Assembly: GCA_964386535.1 (NCBI GenBank)
Contig: CAYLRY010000031.1
Coordinates: 1 to 35,102, forward strand
Reading direction: 5' to 3'
Origin: CAYLRY01 sp964386535
GTDB taxonomy: Bacteria; Chloroflexota; Dehalococcoidia; Dehalococcoidales; UBA3254
Length of the DNA stretch: 35,102 bases
Both the position numbers and the translations under genes were made by a program. The notes under the pieces are model-generated. The model made no database searches, was not told the DNA's origin, and worked only from the letters and a program-made list of their open reading frames with translations. Positions 22,559-30,002 of this stretch are shown here, in pieces (within the stretch, counting starts at the first letter, position 1; every line of letters begins with the position of its first letter).

Positions 22559-23038
22559 TTAACGCAAACGGGTTATTGAGACAAAAATACCGACTGCCAG
22601 GGATAATATATCAAAAAGTTGAAAGTGCCAGCCCCAAAATGTTAATGAGCCTATTGCATAACATAAAATTACAGATACGCTGCCGATAACTGCCAGACCG
22701 GTCCCGGATTTACGGTTTACGGAAAGACTGATAACTTCACCAATAACAAAGCCGGCCGCTGCTGCAATAAGCAATGAAAAAAAACCTGAAAAAAGCAGCC
22801 TCTGGAGGAATCCCCAGGCTATACCGCAGGCCAGTGCTATGCCCAGGCCGGCGCTGGCAGCCCTGAGATAATAAAGGCCTGAAACACGGTAGGTTGGAAC
22901 ACGGGAAAGCCTGGCACATAAGGGACATCTGGCACCTACCGGGGTTTGTATCAAGCATTTGGGGCAGATAGGGTCGCCGCATTTACCGCAGGTAAGATTT
23001 GTTTCAATTTTACGATGCCGCTTGCAATATGTGGTCAT
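22559..23038 (-). CDS. B-box zinc-binding membrane protein of unknown function
   Basis: I do not recognise a named family member. Residues 1 to about 42 hold a B-box-like zinc domain with CKRH, CGKCGDPICPKC and CPLC. The rest is hydrophobic, with three to four likely membrane segments (about 57-78, 82-104, 112-130 and 135-155). Such proteins often precede rhomboid-like or transporter domains, but no catalytic motif is visible here. The ATG directly follows the plsY-like stop (TAAATG), so the two are translationally coupled. The Fe-S oxidoreductase starts 41 bp downstream. Confidence 0.8.
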   Translation of the reverse strand: MTTYCKRHRKIETNLTCGKCGDPICPKCLIQTPVGARCPLCARLSRVPTYRVSGLYYLRAASAGLGIALACGIAWGFLQRLLFSGFFSLLIAAAAGFVIGEVISLSVNRKSGTGLAVIGSVSVILCYAIGSLTFWGWHFQLFDILSLAVGIFVSITRLR

Positions 23039-23755
23039 TTACCGATCCTTGCTTTGCTTAATAGTATTATTTTTATAACCAAAATCACCTGGCTGCCTTT
23101 TAACCCAAAATTTACCGTCCCTGATATCACGGTCAAATAACAGTCGGTTAATAAACAGCGTACGCCGGTTAATGATTAAAGAATCACTGGTTTTTGGAGC
23201 GGTAAGACGCCGTATGATTAACAGAAACCATAAAGCAGTAATTCCAAGTGTCAGCATTAAGGGCTTCTGGAAAGCTGCGGAAACGACAGGCATAGAGGCC
23301 ACAGCCAATAACGTAGGAAGAGGAGAGCTCCCTATTACAAGGGTGAAAGCCGCTATACAGCTAAATACAATTAAAGCCCAGATTAAGATATCATATTCAT
23401 ATTGAAAGTAAAGTATAACCCCGACGGTGGAAGCCAGGCCTCGGCCAGCATTAAATTTCAGAAAAACCGGCCAGTTATGGCCAACTATTACGGCTATACC
23501 GACAGCCAGTTGCTGTGCCAGACTCATATCCAGGGTATCAGCCATCCAGACTACCAGTACCCCTTTCAGGAAATCATAGAGTCCAACAGAAATGCCAAGC
23601 CATCTGGAAAAACTACGAAAGACCGCACTCGATCCTACCTGACCGCTGCCATACCGGCGAATATCCGCTCCACGCCATATTTTCACCACCAGGTAAGAAA
23701 CGGGAATTGCACCAAGAAGATAAGCTCCGATCAGTAACAGGCTGAAATTTAACAA
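23039..23755 (-). CDS. plsY: PlsY-like glycerol-3-phosphate acyltransferase
   Basis: PlsY transfers acyl from acyl-phosphate to glycerol-3-phosphate, the first step of phospholipid synthesis, at the membrane. The 238-residue polytopic protein keeps divergent versions of the three motifs: RRYGSGQVGSSAVFR (usual GSGNxGATN), GHNWPVFLKFNAGRGLAS (usual GHxWPVFLxFxGGKGVAT) and a C-terminal Arg-rich segment. The substitutions of N-G-A-T and of the GGKG lysine by arginine suggest a paralogue rather than the main PlsY. A charged tail of about 55 residues (from about 185) is longer than usual. TTG start at 23755 with GAGG upstream; the start is uncertain by one or two codons. Confidence 0.8.
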   Translation of the reverse strand: MLNFSLLLIGAYLLGAIPVSYLVVKIWRGADIRRYGSGQVGSSAVFRSFSRWLGISVGLYDFLKGVLVVWMADTLDMSLAQQLAVGIAVIVGHNWPVFLKFNAGRGLASTVGVILYFQYEYDILIWALIVFSCIAAFTLVIGSSPLPTLLAVASMPVVSAAFQKPLMLTLGITALWFLLIIRRLTAPKTSDSLIINRRTLFINRLLFDRDIRDGKFWVKRQPGDFGYKNNTIKQSKDR

Positions 23756-23792
23756 TGCAATAATACCTCAGTTACTTCAGGCTTTTCAACGA

Positions 23793-24635
23793 TTATCTTC
23801 CTATGTCTGTCTTCTGAGCAAGCTCTATAAGACGTTTCGCACAATCCAGAGGCACCTCAACAGTGCCCAGAGGAGGTTCACTCAATGCCTCCAGTCCATG
23901 GTAATCACTACCTCCGGTAGGGATCAGATGGTATTTATTAGCCAGGCTGAGCAGAAAGTTGACCTGGTCCGGTAAATAACTGCCGTAGTAGACCTCCAAA
24001 CCAGCCAGGCCGGAAGAGATAAGTTCCGGTAGAAATAGCTCTGGATTCTCATAAGTGAGAGGATGGGCCAGTACTGGGATACCGCCGGCCCTGACAATCA
24101 GGCGTATGGCATCCTCAGGGGTTACTTTATCCCTTTCTGCATAAGCAGGACCACCGCGACTTATGTATTTAACAAAAGCTTCTCTTAAGGTGCTGATATA
24201 CCCCTGTTCCAGCATAGCCTGGGCAATGTGCGGTCTACCTACGGAACCTTTGCCGGCAATTTCTCTAACCCGGCGGTAAGTAATATTGATTCCCATGGCT
24301 TTGAGTTTTTCTATCATCTTTTTTGCCCGGTCTATCCGTGAGTTACGTAAATCCAGCAAGGTAGATTTCAATTCCCGGTTATCATGGTCAAAAAGATAGC
24401 CTAAGATGTGCAACTCTCCATCAGGGATATCGGTATTTATTTCAACGCCGCCCAGAACGGTAATGCCTGGCAAGTTCCAGGATGTTTCACGGGCAGGGAT
24501 AACACCTTCAATAGAGTCATGGTCACAAATAGCGATATAAACCAATCCCTGTTCCCAGGCTTTTCGGACTATCTCTGAAGGGGTAAATCTGCCATCAGAT
24601 GCTGAAGTATGAATATGCAGGTCAACCTTGCCCAT
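23793..24635 (-). CDS. PHP-domain phosphoesterase (TrpH/nucleoside 3',5'-bisphosphate phosphatase-like)
   Basis: A 280-residue metal-dependent phosphoesterase of the PHP family. Metal ligands are visible in DLHIHTSASDG (about 4-14), CDHDSIEG (about 37-44), GVEINT, the LAHPLTY motif (about 192-198) and the C-terminal GGSDYHG (about 242-248). Relatives hydrolyse 3',5'-nucleotide bisphosphates or trim short RNA 5' ends, which would fit beside RNase Y and YmdB. The ATG at 24635 directly follows the ymdB stop. Confidence 0.9.
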   Translation of the reverse strand: MGKVDLHIHTSASDGRFTPSEIVRKAWEQGLVYIAICDHDSIEGVIPARETSWNLPGITVLGGVEINTDIPDGELHILGYLFDHDNRELKSTLLDLRNSRIDRAKKMIEKLKAMGINITYRRVREIAGKGSVGRPHIAQAMLEQGYISTLREAFVKYISRGGPAYAERDKVTPEDAIRLIVRAGGIPVLAHPLTYENPELFLPELISSGLAGLEVYYGSYLPDQVNFLLSLANKYHLIPTGGSDYHGLEALSEPPLGTVEVPLDCAKRLIELAQKTDIGR

Positions 24636-25406
24636 TTAAGGTTCTACTTCCCGATCAATACGCTCAATACTTAAAGCCTGCCCGGACTTTTCATCAATAT
24701 TTATCAAAACAGAGTTGAAGCCGTTTTTCCCGCTACCCACAGCCAGGCGGTGCGGCATAGCAGTCAGGAAACGGTTCAAAACTGTTTGAATATCATCACC
24801 AATTATGGATTCGAGAGGGCCAGTCATGCCTATATCAGTGATATAGGCAGTGCCCTTGGGAAATATGCGCGCATCAATAGTGCCCACATGGGTATGAGTC
24901 CCTACCACAGCACTCACACGTCCGTCAAGGTAACGACCCATTGCTACCTTCTCAGAGGTAGCTTCAGCATGGAAATCCACGATGACAACAGAGCACTTAT
25001 TTTTAAGGCCAACCAGCAACTGGTCCATAGCCCGAAAAGGACAGTCATAGCTACCGATAAAGGTACGTCCTATCAAATTAACCACAGCAATATGCTCTTG
25101 AATGAGACACCCCCTTCCAGGCACGCCAGCAGGATAGTTTAAAGGGCGTAGGACAGGCAAATTCCCGTCAAGATAGGGAATGATTTCTTTTTGGTCCCAA
25201 ATATGGTTTCCGGAGGTCAGAATATCCACACCCGCCTCCAATAATTCTGTGGCGGTGCTCACAGTAAGACCCATTCCTCCGGCAGTATTTTCTGCATTGG
25301 CAATAACCAGATCCAGGTCAAATTGCTGTTTTAAGCCGGGCAGTAGTTTTTGGACTGTCTGCCGGCCAGGTTTTCCAATTATATCACCAATTGCCAGTAC
25401 TAACAT
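24636..25406 (-). CDS. ymdB: YmdB-family metallophosphoesterase (cyclic-nucleotide phosphodiesterase)
   Basis: A 256-residue binuclear-metal phosphodiesterase of the TIGR00282 family; Bacillus YmdB hydrolyses cyclic nucleotides and influences biofilm and motility decisions. Motifs: IGDIIGKPGR (about 6-15), ANAENTAGGMG (about 36-46), SGNHIWDQKE (about 65-74), DFHAEATSEK (about 144-153) and GTHTHVGT (about 169-176). The order rny-ymdB is conserved across Bacillota. The ATG at 25406 has GGAAAGG upstream. It is 178 bp after rny and coupled to the PHP gene. Confidence 0.95.
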   Translation of the reverse strand: MLVLAIGDIIGKPGRQTVQKLLPGLKQQFDLDLVIANAENTAGGMGLTVSTATELLEAGVDILTSGNHIWDQKEIIPYLDGNLPVLRPLNYPAGVPGRGCLIQEHIAVVNLIGRTFIGSYDCPFRAMDQLLVGLKNKCSVVIVDFHAEATSEKVAMGRYLDGRVSAVVGTHTHVGTIDARIFPKGTAYITDIGMTGPLESIIGDDIQTVLNRFLTAMPHRLAVGSGKNGFNSVLINIDEKSGQALSIERIDREVEP

Positions 25407-25584
25407 TAATAAATAGCCTTTCCAGAATAAAAAAATAAAGCTAAAAAATTCACAGACAGCTAATCAATAATTTTCAACATTTTTCCAACTATCAGCTTTA
25501 TACTTAACCCCGTAGACGGGAAAAGATAAAAAAGATTAAGATAAAAGAGCTCATTTTAGTTTTTAATTATCTACAAGAATAAAT

Positions 25585-27129
25585 TTACTTAGCAAAATCT
25601 ACTGCCCTTGTCTCACGGATAACGGTTACTTTTATCTGTCCGGGGTATTCCATACCTTCCTCGATTTTTTTAACAATATCGCGAGCCAGACGGACTGATT
25701 CAAGGTCATCTACCTCTTCCGGCTTCACCAGAATACGGATTTCACGTCCAGCCTGAATAGCAAAGGATTTCTCAACCCCCTTAAAGCTGTTAGCGATATT
25801 TTCCAGAGTTTCCAAACGTTTGATATAGTTTTCCAATGATTCTCGCCTGGCGCCGGGACGGGCTCCACTGATGGCATCTGCAGCGGAGATAATATACCCC
25901 AGGATACTGGTAGTAGGGGCTTCGTTATGATGTTCACCGATCGCCTGAGCTATCTCAGGTGACTTGTCCCAGCGCTGTACCAGCTCAGCACCGATAGCGG
26001 CATGGCTGCCCTCAACTTCCCGGTCAATAGCTTTCCCTATATCATGCAATAAACCGGCTTTTTTAGATTGTGTTACGTTGGCTCCCAGTTCGCCTGCAAT
26101 CATACCTGCAATGAAAGCAGTTTCAATACTATGATTAAGAACATTTTGACCATAACTGGTGCGGTATTTCAAACGTCCTAAAACTTTGATCAATTCAGGG
26201 CGTAATCCTTGAACTCCTACCTGAATGGCGGCCTGCTCTCCTGCGGTGAAAATGGTAGCTTCCACTTCTTCTTTGGCTTTAGAGACGACCTCTTCAATAC
26301 GAGCAGGATGTATACGACCGTTCAGGATTAAACGGGTCAGAGCCAGCCGGGCAATTTCGCGTCTTACCGGATCGAAGCTGGATAAAGTTACAGCTTCCGG
26401 TGTATCATCAATTATAAGATCGACGCCGGTGGCCTGTTCCAGTGCCCGGATATTGCGGCCTTCTCTTCCGATAAGCCTGCCCTTCATTTCGTCATTGGGG
26501 ATAGGAACAACGGAAACAGTGGTTTCAGAGACAATCTCTGAGGCGGACCTCTGGATGGCCTGTGAAAGTATTTCCTGGGCTTTTTCATTAGCCTGCAACT
26601 GGAGGGTAGCTTCCCATTCACGGATACGACGCCCGGTCTCCTCCTTCATTTCGGCTTCCATGTTTTCAAGGAGTATTTTTCTGGCGTCAGCGCTGCTTAG
26701 ATTGGAAATTTCCTCCAGCTTTTTTAATTGTTTATCACGAATTTCTATGATATTTGCCCTGAGAGTTTCAATTTCTTTTTCGCGGTTATTCAGATTGCGG
26801 TCACGGTGGTCCAGGTTTTCCAGTTTACGGTCAAGCGAATCAATTTTCTGACTCAGGCGGTTTTCCTGACGCTGGAGTTCAGAACGTCTCTGCCGGTACT
26901 CAGTTTCAGCGGCCAGTTTTATTTTTTCTAACTCCTGTTTGGCTTCCTCAGTGATGTTTTTAGCAGCAATGCGAGCTTCAGCTTCAATACGAGCAGCTTT
27001 TCTTTCAGCAATTCGCTGTCTTCTGCCCATAATGGCGCCTCTAAAGACCATAATCAACACACCGCCAAGGACGATACCGATGATGAAAGCAGCCAGGGCG
27101 GCAATTCCTAATATTACAGTACTTTCCAA
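25585..27129 (-). CDS. rny: Ribonuclease Y
   Basis: RNase Y is the membrane-anchored endoribonuclease that starts mRNA decay in Bacillota. The 514-residue protein has one N-terminal membrane segment (about 3-27), a long charged coiled coil (about 35-190), a KH RNA-binding domain (IPNDEMKGRLIGREGRNIRA, about 208-227) and an HD phosphohydrolase domain with LLHDIGKAID (about 359-368) and EGSHAAIG. The length is standard. Start is TTG at 27129, with AGGGGG about a dozen bases upstream. Upstream are recX and recA on the same strand; 135 bp separate rny from recX. Confidence 0.97.
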   Translation of the reverse strand: MESTVILGIAALAAFIIGIVLGGVLIMVFRGAIMGRRQRIAERKAARIEAEARIAAKNITEEAKQELEKIKLAAETEYRQRRSELQRQENRLSQKIDSLDRKLENLDHRDRNLNNREKEIETLRANIIEIRDKQLKKLEEISNLSSADARKILLENMEAEMKEETGRRIREWEATLQLQANEKAQEILSQAIQRSASEIVSETTVSVVPIPNDEMKGRLIGREGRNIRALEQATGVDLIIDDTPEAVTLSSFDPVRREIARLALTRLILNGRIHPARIEEVVSKAKEEVEATIFTAGEQAAIQVGVQGLRPELIKVLGRLKYRTSYGQNVLNHSIETAFIAGMIAGELGANVTQSKKAGLLHDIGKAIDREVEGSHAAIGAELVQRWDKSPEIAQAIGEHHNEAPTTSILGYIISAADAISGARPGARRESLENYIKRLETLENIANSFKGVEKSFAIQAGREIRILVKPEEVDDLESVRLARDIVKKIEEGMEYPGQIKVTVIRETRAVDFAK

Positions 27130-27264
27130 TTTGTTTTAGTTCCCCCTTTTTTCTGTCTATATCTTCCCCGGGGGTAGATATTATTAATTAATTTTACATG
27201 ACAACATATTATCATCTGATACATAATTTACCATGAAAATGATTATTCGCTTGATGATATTCCA

Positions 27265-27963
27265 CTAATTATTAATATCCTGTCCCGGGTTGGTCTCCTG
27301 TGTCAATTCTTGCCATATTCTTCTGACTATTGTGTTTATCACCCCATATGAAAAACCTCTTCTTTGGAGGTAGCTGCCCAGCTTTTGACGGAATAACTGG
27401 AAATCGTTGAGGCTTAATTTTTGTGCTTTTATTTTAGCAGTCCGGTAAGCATTTTCCTCATCGTTAACATCCTGTACAGCATCATCAATAACCTCATTTT
27501 CTACACCTTTACGGTGTAATTCCAATCTAATGATTCTCCGGCTTCGTGGACGAAAAGCACCCCTGTTTGTCTTCCAGTATTCGGCGAAGGCAACATCATT
27601 TACCAGATTTAGACTTTTAAGGTGGTTTATTACCCTGTTGATGTTTTCAATATTATAACCATGGCGGTCCAGGCGTTCTCTGATTTCAGATTCACTGCGG
27701 GGACGAAAGCTTAAAAAATGGAGAGCTAAGTCCAGGCAACTCTGGTAGGAGTCCTCTGCATTCAGGGCGGTAATTTCTTGGGGAGAGAGGTTTTGTCCTA
27801 TCTTCAATGAACGTCCAGCTATGATCTCATTATCCAGACTAAAAGCAAATATTCCATCCAGAAAAACGTCCGATCGCCGGCGACCGGTATGTTTTCCCGG
27901 ATTAATAGCAGTAATTATTTTTGAATTATCCATTTTTATTTTAAACATAAAAGGCTGAGGCAT
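27265..27963 (-). CDS. recX: Regulatory protein RecX
   Basis: RecX modulates RecA filaments, mostly as an inhibitor. The protein of up to 232 residues is made of the three-helix repeats typical of the family, for example LDLALHFLSFRPRSESEIRERL (read as two parts around residue 84) and VNDVAFAEYWKTNRGAFRPR. The length is usual for Bacillota RecX. The first ATG (27963) lies in the loop of a perfect hairpin that follows recA, with a GAGG inside the hairpin arm. In-frame ATGs at 27948 and 27933 lie after the hairpin but lack a ribosome binding site; the last would give MDNSKIITAI, which resembles normal RecX starts. The start is therefore open. recX lies 55 bp after recA. Confidence 0.93.
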   Translation of the reverse strand: MPQPFMFKIKMDNSKIITAINPGKHTGRRRSDVFLDGIFAFSLDNEIIAGRSLKIGQNLSPQEITALNAEDSYQSCLDLALHFLSFRPRSESEIRERLDRHGYNIENINRVINHLKSLNLVNDVAFAEYWKTNRGAFRPRSRRIIRLELHRKGVENEVIDDAVQDVNDEENAYRTAKIKAQKLSLNDFQLFRQKLGSYLQRRGFSYGVINTIVRRIWQELTQETNPGQDINN

Positions 27964-27980
27964 TTTGCCTCAGCCTTTTA
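27950..27980 (-). terminator. Perfect hairpin between recA and recX, likely attenuating terminator
   Basis: On the minus strand AAAAGGCTGAGGC pairs with GCCTCAGCCTTTT around an AAAAT loop, about 40 bases after the recA stop. The U run is only four bases before ATG, so read-through is expected. The first possible recX start codon lies at the loop. In E. coli, recX is expressed by read-through of a terminator after recA, and a similar arrangement is inferred here. Confidence 0.75.
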
Positions 27981-28018
27981 TGTTATTTTAAAAATAAATT
28001 ATCCGTTTTTTAAACGGA

Positions 28019-29068
28019 CTAATCAGTATTTTCAACGGCAACTTCAGGAGAAGAAACATTAGAGGCTGAGGCGCGAATCTTCTGCTCTATCTCCCTGGCG
28101 ATTTCAGGATGCTGGCCAAGATAAAGTTTAGCATTCTCTCTACCCTGACCAAGCCGGATATCACCATAAGAGAAGAAAGCACCGGATTTCGTGATCAGCC
28201 CCAGTTGCACACCCAACTCAAGTAAATCGCCCTCTTTGCTAATCCCATGGGCGAACATAATATCGAATTCAGCACTTTTAAAAGGAGGAGCCACCTTGTT
28301 TTTAACAATTTTGGCTTTTACGTGATTACCGACGGCTTCGTTCCCCTGCATGATGGTTTCAACACGTCTGAGGTCTATTCTAACAGAGCTATAAAACTTT
28401 AAAGCTCTTCCTCCCGGAGTGACCTCTGGATTGCCGTAGACGATACCCACTTTTTCACGTAACTGGTTAATAAAAATAACTGCTGTATTCGATTTTGAAA
28501 TCGCGGCTGCAAGCTTTCTTAAAGCCTGTGACATTAAACGAGCCTGCAAACCCACATGGGATTCTCCCATTTCTCCCTCGATCTCTGCTTGAGGGACCAG
28601 AGCGGCAACACTATCAATTACAATAACATCTACTGCACCACTTCTTACCAGAGCCTCAGTAATTTCCAGAGCCTGTTCACCTGTATCAGGTTGAGAGATA
28701 TAAAGGTCCTCCGTTTTCACTCCGCAGTCAGCAGCATAGGAACGGTCTAAAGCATGCTCTACATCAATATAAGCTGCTACCTCTCCCCGCTTCTGAGCTT
28801 CAGCGATGACATGCTGGGCAAGGGTGGTTTTACCTGATGATTCAGGACCAAATATTTCACTTATACGGCCCTTGGGCATTCCACCCACACCTAAAGCAAT
28901 ATCCAGAGATAATGAACCAGTAGGAATCACATCTATCTTAGTAGCTGTGCTTTCTCCCAGTTTCATTACTGAACCCTTACCAAAACGTTTTTCGATCTGG
29001 CTTATGGCTAATTCCAGTGCTTTTTCCCTATCGCTTCCGGCTTTATCAGTTAAGCTATTTTTTTCCAT
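28019..29068 (-). CDS. recA: Recombinase RecA
   Basis: RecA forms filaments on single-stranded DNA for homologous recombination and triggers LexA self-cleavage. The 349-residue protein has Walker A GPESSGKTT (about 71-79), the Walker B segment VDVIVIDSVAALVP (about 144-157), loop L1 around EIEGEMGESHVGLQARLMSQ and the L2 region after AVIFINQLREKVGIVYGNPE. The length is typical. The ATG at 29068 has no obvious Shine-Dalgarno sequence. AT-rich -10-like boxes lie at about 29099-29125, but I saw no clear CGAAC-N4-GTTCG LexA site upstream. Confidence 0.98.
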   Translation of the reverse strand: MEKNSLTDKAGSDREKALELAISQIEKRFGKGSVMKLGESTATKIDVIPTGSLSLDIALGVGGMPKGRISEIFGPESSGKTTLAQHVIAEAQKRGEVAAYIDVEHALDRSYAADCGVKTEDLYISQPDTGEQALEITEALVRSGAVDVIVIDSVAALVPQAEIEGEMGESHVGLQARLMSQALRKLAAAISKSNTAVIFINQLREKVGIVYGNPEVTPGGRALKFYSSVRIDLRRVETIMQGNEAVGNHVKAKIVKNKVAPPFKSAEFDIMFAHGISKEGDLLELGVQLGLITKSGAFFSYGDIRLGQGRENAKLYLGQHPEIAREIEQKIRASASNVSSPEVAVENTD

Positions 29069-29409
29069 GTTTTTTCGTGATTTGACTAACAGATTAATCG
29101 TAATATTATAATCTATTATATACAGGATCTCTCACATTTATCATAACATAATCAAGATATCCGTCTCAAGTTAAATAGTTTGACAATAGACTGCAAGGTG
29201 TATTATTTTCTAACAGTTTACTTGTTCTACAGCATAGCACGAGATGTTCGAATAAGCAAGACTTATTTTCCAAGAATGCCGAATACCCTTTTCATTAGTC
29301 ACAGATAGTATACTCCTAAAAACCGCACAGCTTACGTTATGGGTGGGGCTAACAATAAACAATTATCCGAAAGTGTCCAGGGTAGACAGGGACCCCTGTC
29401 CAGACATGT

Positions 29410-29640
29410 TTACAAAAACAGACTAATCTGAATGAAAATGTTGAAAATATTATCAGCAACGGCAGCCAAAGCAATTATGATATTATGACCACAACCATAT
29501 CCCAGTTTGTTAAGAGCATCATATTCAGCCAGCAGAACAATTACAGGCTTTCCATAACCGAAAGACGCACGAAAAGCGGTGTCCAGAGCTGTAAAACCGG
29601 GTTCTACAAACAAGCCGTTTTTATCTGAATACTCTTGTTA
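29410..29640 (-). pseudogene. Fragment of a peptidase M20 family amidohydrolase
   Basis: The minus-strand frame reads KNGLFVEPGFTALDTAFRA followed by GKPVIVLLAEYDALNKLGYGCGHNII. This matches the N-terminal part of M20D amidohydrolases (AbgB and aminoacylase-like proteins), where the AEYDALxxxGHxCGHN stretch carries the metal-binding His. A stop lies just upstream of the fragment and another about 20 codons after the CGHN motif, and nothing resembling the remaining three quarters of such an enzyme follows. It is a remnant, not a functional gene. Confidence 0.7.
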
Positions 29641-29784
29641 CAAAAATGACTGGTTAGCTGACAGGCTCCAGTCCGCTAGCGTTAAGTAAATAAAGGAAAA
29701 GCCCTGTACTGAATTCAGTAGCTATCTGGACGTTTTGCAGTTTCAATTCCGCATTAATAATATACTGTAAAAAAGCAATCCCCT

Positions 29785-29958
29785 TCATATTGTTCCGGAA
29801 AAATTCCTCTTACAAAAACCGAGCATCTCCAGTAAGGCGCAGTAACGGCGAACCGCCGGATGGTGAATCAAGTTAAGAGCAAATGATGCTTCGGTTTGTA
29901 CTTTGACATTAACTCGAGAATTTTCAGGCAGCTCAATCTTGATGGATAGAGGGCGGCA
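29785..29958 (-). other. Unrecognised open fragment
   Basis: A stop-to-stop frame of 57 codons encodes LSIKIELPENSRVNVKV and, after another stretch, IHHPAVRRYCALLEMLGF. It has no start codon with a ribosome binding site and no family I recognise. It may be a remnant of a lost gene or an insertion element. Confidence 0.3.
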
Positions 29959-30002
29959 TCAGGAGGCTTATGGCCTGAAACAAAACGAGATAAGAAGAGG
30001 TG

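Larger units (their letters stand above)
29069..30002. other. 934-bp region without intact genes, holding gene remnants
   Basis: It contains the recA promoter region (about 29069-29160), a short inverted repeat GACAGGG-AC-CCCTGTC (near 29384-29399) flanked by two TGTCCAG copies, a peptidase M20 remnant (29410-29640), an unassigned open stretch (29785-29958, minus strand) and a 15-base motif shared with 8470-8484. Composition and stop codons suggest decayed DNA. Confidence 0.55.

Noticed and set aside
29240..29256. LexA/DinR box upstream of recA (GATGTTCGAAT)
   Set aside because: Only one half-site matches; the other half of CGAAC-N4-GTTCG is absent, and it lies far from the recA start.
29373..29402. 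Insertion sequence end (TGTCCAG copies with inverted repeat)
   Set aside because: No transposase, target-site duplication or second end was found; kept only as part of the remnant region.
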